Shown here piece by piece: positions 33,082-44,955 of a stretch of 64,000 nt of DNA. The first letter of the stretch is position 1. Every line of letters starts with the position of its first letter. Both the position numbers and the translations under genes were made by a program. The DNA comes from Isoetes taiwanensis (taxonomy: Eukaryota > Streptophyta > Lycopodiopsida > Isoetales > Isoetaceae), in assembly GCA_021234155.1 (NCBI GenBank), contig JAJEKV010000039.1:376001-440000 (forward strand). Direction: 5' to 3'. The notes beneath the pieces were generated by a model. It ran no database searches. It saw nothing but the letters and a program-made list of their open reading frames with translations, and had not been told where the DNA came from.

Positions 33082-34473
33082 GGGTTTGTCTTTGAATGTA
33101 GCAAACAGGTTTGCATAAAAAAAGGATGTTCTGGATCCCCCAAACTTTTTCGAGGTTTGCCTTTGAATGCAACAAATAGGTCTGCATCTCAAACTTTAAG
33201 GATGTCATGTTGGATATGCTCAATATCATAATTTGACAGTGGAGTATGTTATGGAATCATTGTGGCGACATAACAATGCAATGATTGGATGCATTGAAAC
33301 CCTTAAATCCATGGCTGTCTCTTTGGGGCAGTTCTCCTTCCTCTTCACTTACTTTGTAACATTACCATTCTTTTAATATATTGATGACACAGTTCTTCAA
33401 AAAAAAAAAAAATCTCCATCTCTGTAAGCCAGGACCATGTTCCCTGTTGTTTGATAGCCTTTATAGATTTCCACTAGAAGGCTCGACTTTGATAATTGCT
33501 TATTTTATTGAATTCTCTTCACAACCAACACCTGTATTAGAAAATTCCAATATTTCATGAGTTCGGAGATGTAATCGCTATGTTATTCTTTAAAAAGTTG
33601 CCACAACACTACAAATCACTAAACTCCACTCTATATCAATCTTCAGTTATATGTGTGTGGTCTATTTGATGTAGGAGCATAAAAAGTTGTAATGCACTTG
33701 ACTCTTTGTATCTCATTTGCATGTGGTCTATTTGATGTAGGAGCATAGAAAGTTGTAATCCACATGACTTAGCTTCACAGCTCCTATTAGGAGAGTTTAT
33801 TAAAGAAGAAATAGATCTTCATAATACATGCAAAATGTGAGAAAATTCTAGACAAATAAAATCTACTACAAGTACCACCTTCCCCATTTGTGAACTGAAA
33901 AAATTGATCATCATAATATATGCAAAATGTGAGAAAATTACGCAAATAAAATGTAGCTACAAGTACCATCTTCCCCATTTGTAAACTATTACATGCTCTA
34001 AGATAATAACCTATTGCCAAAACCTGAGACCTGACAACCATTGCTAAGACCTGACAAATAGGCTAGGACTGCCATGCATGCAAACCATCTATTTTAACAG
34101 ATGACCATATTACTTAGTCCTACAGCCAAATATAACATATTAAGTGACACCATAGCATATGTGTTATGTGCTTGATGTTTGCAAGTATAAAATGCTTTCT
34201 TTTGCAACAATAGTTGAACAATTGTTGTATAAAATCAAATAATACCTTTAATCAGTTACAATAGACATTCAGGCCTAGCAAGCAATACCACCATTATAAG
34301 TACAATATATATTCCATACAACTTTTAAAATTTTCAACATTTGCTTTTAATGCCACTATTGTCAAATCAATTCAATGTCAGCTTTCTTGCACTTCTCTCT
34401 TAGTCACCTTCCAAGCTTAGCAAGGTATTATAGAATGTATTTATGCCCGGCAATGCCGGGCACCCGTTACTAG
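33082..34473 (+). other. Right part of Helitron H1
   Basis: No gene supported. The block TGTGGTCTATTTGATGTAGGAGCATA is partly repeated at about 33655 and 33723, and CATAATA-TGCAAAATGTGAGAAAA at about 33820 and 33915. It ends with the Helitron 3' hairpin and CTAG. Confidence 0.6.
34445..34473 (+). terminator. Helitron H1 3' terminal hairpin and CTAG end
   Basis: Stem GCCCGGC / GCCGGGC with loop AAT (34445-34461), then ACCCGTTA and CTAG at 34470-34473, host T next. This is the transposition terminator of a Helitron, not a transcription terminator. Confidence 0.85.
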
Positions 34474-35154
34474 TCATTATTTATATCACTTAATACTTTT
34501 TGAAAATTTAGGTGATATTAAAGTGATGAAAAATGGATATCCTCTTGTAGTGTATTTCTCTGACAGCTAACATCTTAGCTGGGTAAAAATGAAATGCACA
34601 GGCGAGTCATTGATTCAAACTGCCCACAATGTCTCATGACTATCACGTGAGACAATTCATCCCGAAGGTAGGCTCGTATATTGGATGCTAATTTTTGAAA
34701 AGCTCCTCAGTGGTAAACAAAATAGCTCCAGGCTTTACACACACACCCCAACATTTGGTCCACGGCTGAAAACAACAGTAAAAATAAAATACGAGTTGTT
34801 TTTTTGAAGATTTGAAAAAAACCTACACGTAGCTATATGGGGGTGTGGTTTTCCAAGGATATGGTGTAGTTTTTCTTAAGGATATGTAGTTTTTTTTTTA
34901 AAGAATGGGTGGTTTCTTAAGGAGGTGTAGTCTCTTATTTAAGGATGTGTTGTTTTTGCAGGCAGTATGGTTTTTTGAAGAGATGTTTTTTTTAAGGTGG
35001 TGTTTTTTAAGGTAGTGTTTTTTTGAGGTGTGGTTTTTTAAGGTTTTCTAAGAATCCGTGTATGATCAAGTTGTCCACATGCCATTATCGCCACAAAATG
35101 GCAAAGATACAAGAGTTATATATGCTTGACACTCTTCACTAGCATTTGACTTCA
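34474..35154. other. Intergenic, T-rich degenerate repeats
   Basis: From about 34840 to 35050 short units of the type TAAGG-TGTGTAGTTTTTTT recur. No gene is seen. Confidence 0.5.
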
Positions 35155-36010
35155 AACATGCTACCTAGGCTCCAACATGCAAGGTGGCTCAAACATGCCA
35201 AGATGGCTCCAACATGGCAACTAGGCTTCAATATGCCAAAGTGGCTCAAACATGCCACCTAGACTCCAACATGCCAAGGTGCCTCAAACATGCCAAGGTG
35301 GCTCAAACATGACACCTAGGCTCGGCATGCCAAGGTGGCTCAAGAATGCCAAGGTTGCTCCAACATGGCACCTAGGCTCCGACATGCCACGGTGGCTCAA
35401 ACATGCCATGCGAGCTCCAACATGCCAAGATGGCTCAAAGGTGCCACCTAAGCTCCAACATGCCACCTAGGCTCAAATATGCCAAGGTGGTTCAAACATG
35501 CCAAAGTGGCTCAAACATGCCACGCGGGCTCCAACATGCCACCTAGGCTCCAACATGCCAAGGTGGCTCCAACATGCCACCTAGGCCCCAACATGCCACC
35601 TTGGCTCCAACGTGCCAAGGTTGGCTCCAACATGCCACCTAGGCTCCAACATGCCACCTAGGCTCAAACATGCCAAGGTGGCTCAAACATGCCACGCAGG
35701 ATCCAACATGCCACCTAGGCTCCAACATGCCAAGGTAGCTCAAACAACCCAGGCGGGCTCCAACATGCCACCTAGGTTCCAACATGCCAAGGTGGCTCAC
35801 AACATGCCACCTTGGCTCCAACATGCCAAGGTTGGCTCAAACATGCCACCTAGGCTCAAACATGCCAGGTGGGCTCCAACATGCCACCTAGGCTCCAACA
35901 TGCCAAGGTGGCTCACAACATGCCACCTTGGCTCCAACGTGCCAAGGTTGGCTCAAACATGCCACCTAGGCTCAAACATGCCAGGGTGTCTCAAACATGC
36001 CAGGGTGGCT
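35155..36010. repeat. Satellite array, 19-bp unit, about 45 copies
   Basis: Units alternate between CAACATGCCACCTAGGCTC and CAACATGCCAAGGTGGCTC, with A/C variation at one site (CTCAAACATG or CTCCAACATG) and occasional 18- or 20-bp units. Because 19 is not a multiple of 3, each frame cycles through all unit frames; the resulting MPPRLQHAKVAQTC-like open frames on both strands are a property of the repeat and not evidence of a gene. Confidence 0.93.
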
Positions 36011-37700
36011 CTCCGGACCCGATCTTGGAGTTTTTGAACCAGCTTCGAATCTACTTTTTGCAAATTTTAATTTTCCCCACTCATTTCATAGAGATTGCAA
36101 AAAATACCCTTCACCACATCATCATGCCATTTTTGCCATGTCATTAACCATGTTTTGCCATGTCAGTGGTACACCTCACATTGTTACCCATTATTTCTCA
36201 TATTGGTTCCATTTTTGCCTTGAAAAAGTTGAAAACGCTAGAAATGCCAATGTAGGTTGTGGTCGAAATTTGCTTCATTGGTGCAGAGTGGCTATTCGGA
36301 GTGGAATAGTGGCACACAAGGTACATGGCAATGATATGGCACTAGGAATGATGGGTGCCATGTCACATTATGACTAAGCATTTTATGCACTTTAAATAGA
36401 AAATGACTAGATAGTATGCCTCAAATATGCCACTAGGTAGGCTCAAACATGCCACTAAGCTCTTATAAATGCCCTTTTTTTTTAAGGATGAAATACAATT
36501 TCGTGACTTAGCATTTTATGCACTTTATATAGAAAATGGCTTGGCCAATTTTTTGGAGAAAATAGTTTTTTTGAGTGAGATACGTAGGTTGGGTTTAGTG
36601 TCCCTAAATTCCCTTGCCAAATCCTTCATGAAACGTTAAAAGCTGTCCAATTTCTTGCAAAATGCTTGGTCATCATATCCACATCATCCATATCTTGACA
36701 TGTCGTCCAAACATGCCATACTACCCCATGAAAAACCAAGGTCATACTTTATTTTTGGTTGGCTTACTTGGCATGACATGTCACCACTTGGAGTGCCACA
36801 TCATCATATTCCATGCAGATTTCAATTTTCCCAGGCATCTCGTGAAAATTGCAAAAATAACACTTGCCGAATCATCATGCCACTTTTGCCACATCATCAT
36901 CACATTTTGCCAACTCATTGGCACACGCCACGGGTTACAAAACAATAAGTTTTGTCACGGGGAAAATAAAAAGTTTTAGATTTGTCACACACTTAGAAAA
37001 TGAAAATATAAATCGAGTAAGCCTATCATTAGGTTCGGACCTAGCTCGCCCATTGTGTTATATGAGCCTCATTATCTCCAAACTATTTTTATGAAAATTA
37101 ATTCCTATTGTACTCCACATACTTGAACTAACCACTTGAAAATCGGAGATTTACGCTAGAGATTTCTGGTGTTTGATGTTGTGGTGTACCCAAGGAATCA
37201 CAACATGATCCCTTACCACATGTTTGGTGGTCCTTATTGCTTAAATTTTACTATTCCATGCTATTGCCCATTTGAACGCTATCAAAAAGAGGTGGCCCTC
37301 ACATTTCTCTCTCCCAGTTGCATTATTGCATCCCGCCTCCACCTTGTTGCTCTCAGATAGCCTTCTCCCACCTCAGTCGCCCACTTCCGAGGAGGGATCT
37401 TCTTCACGTGGATAACATGTCGACCACTAGCCTTCCAGCACAAACGTCTTGTCATTCTATCCCATACTAGTCATTACTCCTACCTTCTATCAATAATGTC
37501 CAGCAACATTTTGCTTGCAACATGAGAATCTGATCATGTCATGTTTTTGTCTTCGAACAAGAATGAGTGAATGAATTCCCTTGGCTAAAATTTTGAGATC
37601 CATTGTTAAATATGATTTGTGAAGCATGTATCCCATTAATGCTAAGATAAACGGCCAAGATTTTGATCTTGGCCTTATCATCCTACTGGCCAAAGATCAA
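36011..37700. other. Intergenic, diverged duplicated blocks
   Basis: Blocks around 36060-36150 and 36825-36905 share AATTTTCCC, GAAAATTGCAAAAAT and ATCATCATGCCA-TTTTGCCA, suggesting an old duplication. No coding region recognised. Confidence 0.5.
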
Positions 37701-37734
37701 CGGCCGAGATTGCGATCCATGTCTTACCTTCCTA

Positions 37735-38043
37735 TTGGCTGAGCCTTCCCGCCTGCGCCTTCCCGCCTGCCTGTTTGCCTCCACTTCGTCTTCTGCGTGC
37801 CTCCACTCCGGCTGCCTCCATTCCGTCTTCCCGCCTGGGCCGCCTCCATTCCGTCTTCCTGCTGCCTCCATTCCGGCTGCCTCCATTTCGTCTTCCTGCT
37901 GGCCAGATATGTTGCTATGGTTTGATTTGGAGCGACCTTTCCTGGACCTGCTAGGTTAATGAGAAAGGAGCGATCTTTCCTGGACCTGCTGGGCTAATGA
38001 GAAAGGAGCGACCTTTCCTGGACCTGCTGGGTTAATGAGAAAT
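37735..38043. repeat. Two minisatellites
   Basis: 37735-37905 is a run of CTGCCTCCATTCCGTCTTCC-like units. 37930-38043 has three copies of a 38-bp unit beginning GAGCGACCTTTCCTGGACC, the last two nearly identical. Confidence 0.85.
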
Positions 38044-40081
38044 CCCGTTCCTGTAGCACGATCAACCAGGGAAACTTTGGGCTTATTTCTTTTGCCCATG
38101 ATTTCTCTGCTTGACCATGAAACACCAAAAAATTGCATCAAGCATCTCTATATTTCTTCAAATCTGCTCAGAAAGCTGGAGTGGTGCCAGATTTGTATAT
38201 TAGGTAAAGATTTACTGATCCAGTCGTTCACAATTTAGAGTTCTTTGTAAGAGAGTAAGTTTATTCATGCTCAAGTTTCAGTAACCATCTTTTTAACTCT
38301 TTGGGCAGATTGTTTTACACCAGTATGCTTTTCACGCTTTTGGAAGTTTGCATCTACAGTTTCTAAGAAACTTCAGGTAATCTGAGAAATTTAACTGGTT
38401 ATTGGGATACCAGAAGTGAGCTGGTTAATAAGCCCAGCTGTAGCAGCAAGGATATACGGATCTACGGTAGCAGCACCCTGCAACAGAACTATACTTTTAT
38501 TATAAGACTTCATCTTGTACTATCATCAGTTTCCATAGTTGTAACATTGTAAATTTATTGCTGAATACATTCAAATATATTGCAGAAGTAATTGTTTGAG
38601 ATTGTAAAGTTTGATTTGTGATTTGAAAATAAGATCATAGTGTGGATTTGAAAATAAGATCATACTTTTTGTATACTTTGAAATTCAAATTTGACTATAT
38701 ACTCATGTATGCAAAAACACCTTTGTTTACTATTGCAATGTAATTCTTTTTCTTAATGACAACCGAAAACAATGATGTTCTTAAGTTTCTTATATTTCTT
38801 ATTTTGTTTTAGTTCAACACATTGTTTCTTTAAAACTATACTAGAAACAATATGTGTAATTGTATTAAAAAAACAACAGTGGTTGCATTAATTGAAGGAA
38901 AACTATGCTAAAGAATACAAAGACCATGTTGTTTATTGGTGAATACCACACTTAAAAACCATGTTGTTTTTAGTGAAAACTACACGTTTTTCTCTAAACC
39001 ACACATAGAGTTTACACGTTGTTTTTCTCTAAAAACCACGATGAAAACTACGCATAAAAACTATGCATTGTTTTTTTCTATAAACTATGCATAAAAACTA
39101 CGCATCTTTTATATGTAAAAAACAACACTAAAAAACTACGCGTCTTTTCTAGCATTTTCGGAACATTACTATGGGTGGTGTTTAAGTGTTGTTTTTTTGC
39201 AAAAAAGACAGCAAAAAACTACACATAGAGCAGATTTTGGGGTTAGTGTGTTAGACACAACAATATCATAGCAGAATGACCAACATGCATGATGATATAA
39301 TAATCCTCAGGCTTGCATGACCCAAAATGTCACCCAAAATAGTTCCTTGAATAGATTTAGAAGATGACCTCTGCTAGCTATCAGAGGTCATATAAGAAAT
39401 GTGTCACGCAAACTCTTGAGGTTTTCAATGCATCAGGCCACTGATGTATCGAACTACCATATCTAGCGCAATGATGGCCATTTTGGAACACTTGCATTGG
39501 TGTTGCAATATTTTGCCTGCCATAGCCGTTGCTCACAAGTGGCCCGTCAAATGTCTTCCTACCTTTATGGAAAAAAGGCGATCGTTGTGTCCAAAAGGGG
39601 AAAAAGATTGTTCCTAGAAAAAAATACCATTTTTGCCATTCTGAACACCAAAAAGTCTTACAGACATTGTCGGGCAACACCAAGCAAAAGTGTATATGCA
39701 TCGGATTGTGGCCTAAGTAGGGTGTGTCTTAAAAACTATGCTTTGTTTGATCAACAAATTTGAAAGCATCCACTTTTTGTATTGCCAATAATTTTTTAGC
39801 ATAAGCAAGATGTGATAGTTTCTCATTAGGTAGAACACATATTTATCTGCACCCTATATGTTTTGTCTTTTACTACTGGTTCCAAAATCTGATACAAGTC
39901 ACAGGCAACATAAGCATGACTTCCTATTTAAAGTCGAGATATAGGGAAGAACATTCAACTTATTGTAAAATACTAATTGTAAGTAGTATATTGTATTCTA
40001 GTTGATTGATCATGTCTTTGATGTGATCATGTAGGGTTTTTAAGGCATGATCAAACATGTAGCAAGAACTCACATCTATCG
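38044..40081. other. Intergenic, AT-rich
   Basis: No gene recognised. 38880-39240 carries degenerate AAAACTACGCAT/AAACCACAC repeats. A minus-strand segment at about 38395-38466, preceded by TTCTGTTGCAG, reads GAATVDPYILAATAGLINQL and could be an isolated exon; no family recognised. Confidence 0.4.
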
Positions 40082-40693
40082 ATGGAGTTCAATGTTATAG
40101 CATGCTTAGTTTTATGTCTAGCTTTATGTTCATTCTCTAGTCCCATCCCATCCCATAATGCCCCAAATGTGGATTCTCGTATGATTACAATACGAGGGCA
40201 TCATTACTCACCTCCAAGTCCCATGAAGCTTCCAACCAAAAATCATCACCAAGGCTATAGCCCTCATAGTCCTAGCCATCACCGAGCTACTTACATTTAT
40301 GCCCCTCCCAACCCTCCACTTGAGTTAAACCCAACCCCACCCGAAGAAACACCCTTGGCACCATCTCCATCATTTGCGATACCAAGTGATATTGCACCAG
40401 CCTTTGCTCCAAGTCCATCAGAAGCTGAAGCTGAAGCCCCAACAAGTGAATGTAGCACGTATAATAAATAAAAGGGCAGTCCCCAAAACGGTGCAAATGG
40501 TAGCAAAGGGAAACGTGGCCATAATGGCCATCATCCAGGTGAAGGGGGTAGTCCTGGAGGTCCAGGGGGGGCAGGAGGTCAAGGCAGTCCAGGTTGTCCT
40601 GGTGGTCCAGGAGGAGAAGGAGGTTCAGGGGGCCCTTCAGGTCCAGGAGGTAATGGAGGACCTGGAGGTCCTGGAGGGGATGCTGGGAAATGA
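40082..40693 (+). CDS. Secreted Pro-rich / Gly-rich (collagen-like) protein with one in-frame TAA
   Basis: The first 129 codons start MEFNVIACLVLCLALCSFSS, a clear secretory signal peptide, followed by His-, Ser- and Pro-rich sequence (HHYSPPSPMKLP, PPNPPLELNPTPPEE). A TAA at 40469-40471 ends it. The same frame then stays open for another 73 codons to TGA at 40691 and encodes a low-complexity Gly repeat (GSPQNGANGSKGKRG, GGPGGAGGQGSPG), close to Gly-X-Y. The frame continuity suggests one former 203-residue cell-wall-type protein with a stop mutation, or stop readthrough. A TATTTAAA lies about 160 bases upstream and AATAAA follows near 40764. No named family assigned. Confidence 0.6.
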
Positions 40694-42012
40694 AGCCTAA
40701 ATTACTAGATACTTAATTTGTTAATGCAAATGCATGAATATGTTTTCTTTTAAGTATATAAATCAATAAATAGGGTTTTATATATATTTCTCTTATAAAA
40801 TTTAAAATTTAATAAATATGATTTATCCTCCCTCTCGCCCACTCCCTCTATCTATCTATCATACATAAAGATAGTGCATAAAAGAAGACGAAGAGCACGT
40901 CTTGCTTAGGTGTGTGTATTGCATTTACATATATATTCGAGGCAAGTTTCAGATACATGCAGAAGATCTTCAATCCACACCCCCTCCTCCCTTTTTTTTC
41001 TTTTAATGTTGAATGGAAATGCAATAGGAACGTAGTTGATGTTGATTGAACTTTTACAATATAGGGGAATTGCATATAAAACAGTAATGCTTTATTATGT
41101 GAAGATGAAGTGAGTGAACTAGATGACTCAAAAACTCATGGTAAGTGGGGAGCGCCACCAATTTTTACCTGTTGATCGATTGCAGATGACCGTTTTTCAT
41201 TCCGGAGGCAGAACTAGCGATCCACTTTCCATGATGTTGTATGGTAATGTTTAAATGTGTCGTCTAGGCTCCATAGACCAATAAAGTTCACTATCTGGTC
41301 TCAAAATTCCCGATGCGCCCTTTAGTCCGGCTTCGAATTAGGGCAGAATTAGGGCTCCGATTAATGTTCAGTCCAGCAGCTCAGCCCGGGCTTCGAGCAG
41401 AAGCTTCAGATGTTCCGGTAGTGTCCTCTGGCTTCAGATATTCAGGTGTTCAAGGTTGTGCTTTCCAAACCCGCCACTGCTTACTGCCGGTAAGCTCTAC
41501 TCCGGTGCTTTTTCCTTGCATCTTTCTTTCGCAGATCACTCTGTAAATGGAGCCTGTCTTAATGCCCTGCTTCTTTTAGATGCTGGCGCTCTAAAACCTT
41601 CCCTCTGTGCGATGGATCCGACGACAATGTTGGCCCTCCTTGTCAAAAAAGCTTGAATTTTGCTTGTACAAGCATGGGTTGTTTTCCTTCCTTTAGTATT
41701 TAACTGATAAAGAATAGATCTGAAAGAAGAGAATGAAGCATCTGTAATATATAATGCCAGTTTTATATGGCGTAAAATTTGCTCCATCAATTCCTCTGTT
41801 TTCCACAAACATCTTACCCGCTTCATCAATCCGAAACATCCCATCTCTCCAATGTTTAATCTCTCCAAATTTCTGAGGAAAAGATGTTTAATAAGGGAGG
41901 GTATTTTGCAATCTCAATTTAAAGGCTACGAAAAGCAAAAGGATACGCGACCTTTTGTCAAAGGCAACACAGCTACATCTACCCATTTAGATGACCCAAG
42001 AGGACATCTCAA
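40694..42012. other. Intergenic between two gene-like units
   Basis: No gene supported. 41290-41500 is GC-richer and could include an untranslated exon ending at GCCG/GTAAGC near 41490, but this is weak. Confidence 0.4.
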
Positions 42013-43030
42013 ATGCCAATGTCTTTCTCTGCTCTAATCTGGGTTTTACTTCTCTTAGTGGTTGCAGCGGCAGCAGAGGCTAAGAATGTAGAACAAATTA
42101 GATCGAAGATATTGCACATACACAAGGGACTACCAGTATCGGAAAAATTAAGTCGGGGAGCCCTAAACGATAAGCTAAGACAGGAACACAGGCTTTCTAA
42201 ACTAAATGGTTATACAAGTCACCTTCATATGACCCCTAATGCATATGTAATGGAAGTGGAAATAGGCTCTCCCCCAAAGAAGTTCTATCCAACCATGGAC
42301 ACCGGAAGCGACCTCTTTTGGTTAAAATGTGGCTCTTGTTCTGAATGCCCTAGGAACGAAGATTATTGTAGTTCATGCCGCCCAAATATCCTAAATCCTC
42401 AACACTCTAATTCCTTCTCCACCATTTCATGTAAATCTAGTCCCCATGTCTGTACCCGTTTGCCTGAATCTTCTTGCCACCAACACCACCACCACTCCAA
42501 CCTCCATCTTGCTAATTATACTTGTTCCTATACATATTCCTATGCGGATAGATCTTACACTAAGGGGGAATATGTCAATGAAAACATGACTTTTCGTTCT
42601 GCTTTAGGTGTCTCCCACACTGGCACTGTCGCTATAGGGTTAAGTCTTAACCCTGGAGGTACCCTTTTTTATTCTGGTACTATGTTCACCTATCTTCCTT
42701 CAAGCACGAATGATGCTGTAATAGATGCATTTATTGAGGCATTACCAGATGTTCCCCAAGTCTTTGTACCTACCTATGACCTTTGCTTTGATATTTCAAA
42801 TGCGTCGAATCTACAGATCTTCCCTCACTTTCCAATTTCGTGGTGCCTCATTCAAGCCTCCACCTGAAAATTATATGAGGATGCAAGATGACAACAACAT
42901 GTGCTTGTTGATATTTAGAGGTTCCACTAATGGCATCATTGGAAACATAATGCAGCAAAACTACCTTATTACTCATGACACAAAAGCAATGCAAATGTCC
43001 TTTGCACCATCAGAGTGTAGCAATATGTAA
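42013..43030 (+). pseudogene. Nepenthesin-type aspartic protease (A1 family) pseudogene
   Basis: An N-terminal signal peptide (MPMSFSALIWVLLLLVVAAA) is followed by a propeptide. The first catalytic motif is intact, MDTGSDLFWLKCGSC (D96), and a Cys-rich insert and flap (YTYSYADRSYTKGEY) typical of nepenthesin-like plant proteases follow. The second motif reads FYSGTMFTYLP, with Tyr in place of the second catalytic Asp. The stretch between the flap and this motif is far too short for the family, so a large internal deletion is likely. A +1 frameshift near 42835 moves the C-terminus (FRGASFKPPPENYMRM, IIGNIMQQNYL, SFAPSECSN) to another frame, ending at TAA 43028-43030. No introns. These proteases are secreted or vacuolar; this copy cannot be active. 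Confidence 0.88.
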
Positions 43031-44955
43031 CATTGTTACGCAAAAAATTGAGTTCCTCAGTCATTTAGATTTTGAAGGCAATAGTGTTCTTTTTCGCTAT
43101 CGCAATATTGTATACATAGGAGTTTCACAAACGTGTTAAAGATGACATTGTCCTAAGAAAAGGTGCATTATACAGACATTGTTTTTCATCTAGTGATTCT
43201 TATAAATTATTGTTTCCCTCCACTTCCCCCACCCTCTGGTAGAAGAAGTATGATGGCATTGTGGCCAACCTATTTTGGTATTATGACATAATAATAATAA
43301 ATAATTTGTCTGCTTTGTTTGTAATGTTTTACAATTTGACAGTAATTAGGTGTTGTATAATACACTGGATCAAGGGTATCGTTTGTCGATGCATAGTGGT
43401 TGTAGAATTCGTTTGATAAAATTTTATATTGATTTTAGAAGGTGGTTTATAGTTAACCAAATACCTTTCTGAATATATACAAGTATTTGTAGTATTTAAA
43501 TGACTCTACAAAGTCGAATATATCTAATGTTGGGTCCCTTAGATTCTCCAAGAATCTATGAATACTCTCTGGACGTCCAATATATCTCTAAAATTCTCAT
43601 AGATTCAATGAGGTTTCCTAGTGTTTTTTTAAATTCTATGAAGGTTTTTCTAGATTTCCTAAGATTCTAAAATGATTTCTCTAGATTCTTTTAAGATCTC
43701 CCTAGATTTCTTAAAATTCTATGAAGATTCATAAATTTCCAAGATTCCTCTAAGAGCTTTCTAGTTTTTCTAAGATTCTATAGATATTTTCTTAGATTCT
43801 TCGAGAATCCCTTACAGTTTTGCTAAGATTCTATGAAGAGTCCACTTGGTTCACTAAGACTTCCCTAGATTCCTCAAGGTGCAATAAAAATTCCCTAAGA
43901 TTTCTTCAAGATTACCCTCGATTCCTAAAAATTCTCCAAGATTCTTTAATATTCCCCTAGATTCGTTAAGGTTCTATAAAGATTCTCTTTTTATATTGGG
44001 TCCCATAGACCATTTGATTCTTGCGGATGATACAGATTAATTCAATCCTAATATCATCCTAAGATTTACCAAGATTCCTTACGATTCTACAAAACAAAGA
44101 TAAAGGTCAACTCAATACTTCTTGACATCATTGATTGGAAGGGAAAAAAGTTGGAATGGGGTTGATTATGCAATAGATCTTGGCATTTCATATCCTGATC
44201 CATCCATTTCCAGTTCTACGCGGGGAGCTTTGAAATCTGCTCTATAAGTATTTACACTCAAGAAGCTTAGAAAAATGGAACATTTGAGCAATTAAGGCAG
44301 AGAGGATGAGAAAAGATGCTAAAATGATATCGTTGCTAGGATCTGAGAAGGCAGACAGAAAAATCTATGGTGTAAAACCTGCAGATGTTCGGAAGCATAT
44401 GATATTAAATAGGGTTGCAACAATAAAACTCACAGCTTGTTTGCAACACCACGAAGAACATAAAGAGCAGAGTACATTATCTCACCGTCTCCAAAGTGCT
44501 TTGAAGCGTTCATAGTTGCATGGACTGTTGAATGCAGATAAACCAGAATTTTGGTGGGGCAATGCTCGTGTAATAGACAAAACATTCCCTATGCCAAATG
44601 CAAAGTTGAAAAAACCCTTATCCATTCTTTCCTTCTCATTTCCACTGTAAGCAAAAATGCATACTCCATTTTGTTCCATCTCCAAATTCCAGATTGAGAC
44701 GTAGGTTTGGAGAACAATGAGTAAGTAGATAATAGAGAATCACATTGCAGATTATGGACGAAAATGTCTATGATCTAATTGAGATCGCAAAAGAAGAAAT
44801 GCCTTGTTAACTGCATAAAAAAACAGACCATCTGATATTCTACTTGCAGACATGTGGAATACCTCTAACTCTATGATGCACCGGCACGGAACTTGTATAA
44901 GAAAATAAGGAATTGAAGGTAGGGGAAACAAACACAGAAACCTTTCTTCATATAT
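43031..44955. other. Intergenic with degenerate AGATTC repeats
   Basis: 43535-43990 is a loose array of AAGATTCTATGAAGATTC / CCTAGATTC units of irregular length. A TTGGGTCCCATAGACC word near 43995 matches LINE-tail-like sequence seen at 51550. No gene recognised. Confidence 0.5.

Larger units (their letters stand above)
3722..34473 (+). mobile_element. Helitron H1, non-autonomous, containing the nested E1/E2 retrotransposons
   Basis: The 5' end is TC (TCTATTGTTTAAATTTGG) directly after an A at 3721. The 3' end is a GC hairpin (GCCCGGC, AAT, GCCGGGC; 34445-34461) followed 9 bases later by CTAG and a host T at 34474. These are the known Helitron hallmarks: TC start, hairpin, CTRR end, insertion between A and T without target duplication. 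H2 at 52404-58739 has the same 5' end and hairpin. Without the E1 insertion (6427-33081) H1 would be about 4.1 kb. No Rep/helicase is encoded, so it is non-autonomous. The pairing of these two ends as one element is an inference, because the 26.7-kb insertion lies between them. Confidence 0.7.

Noticed and set aside
35155-36010. CRISPR-like array or repeat protein gene
   Set aside because: Units are contiguous with no unique spacers; long open frames on both strands follow from repeat composition.
40848-41075. Short ORF near 41 kb on the minus strand
   Set aside because: AT-rich, no start context or motif, overlaps likely 3' region of the secreted-protein gene.
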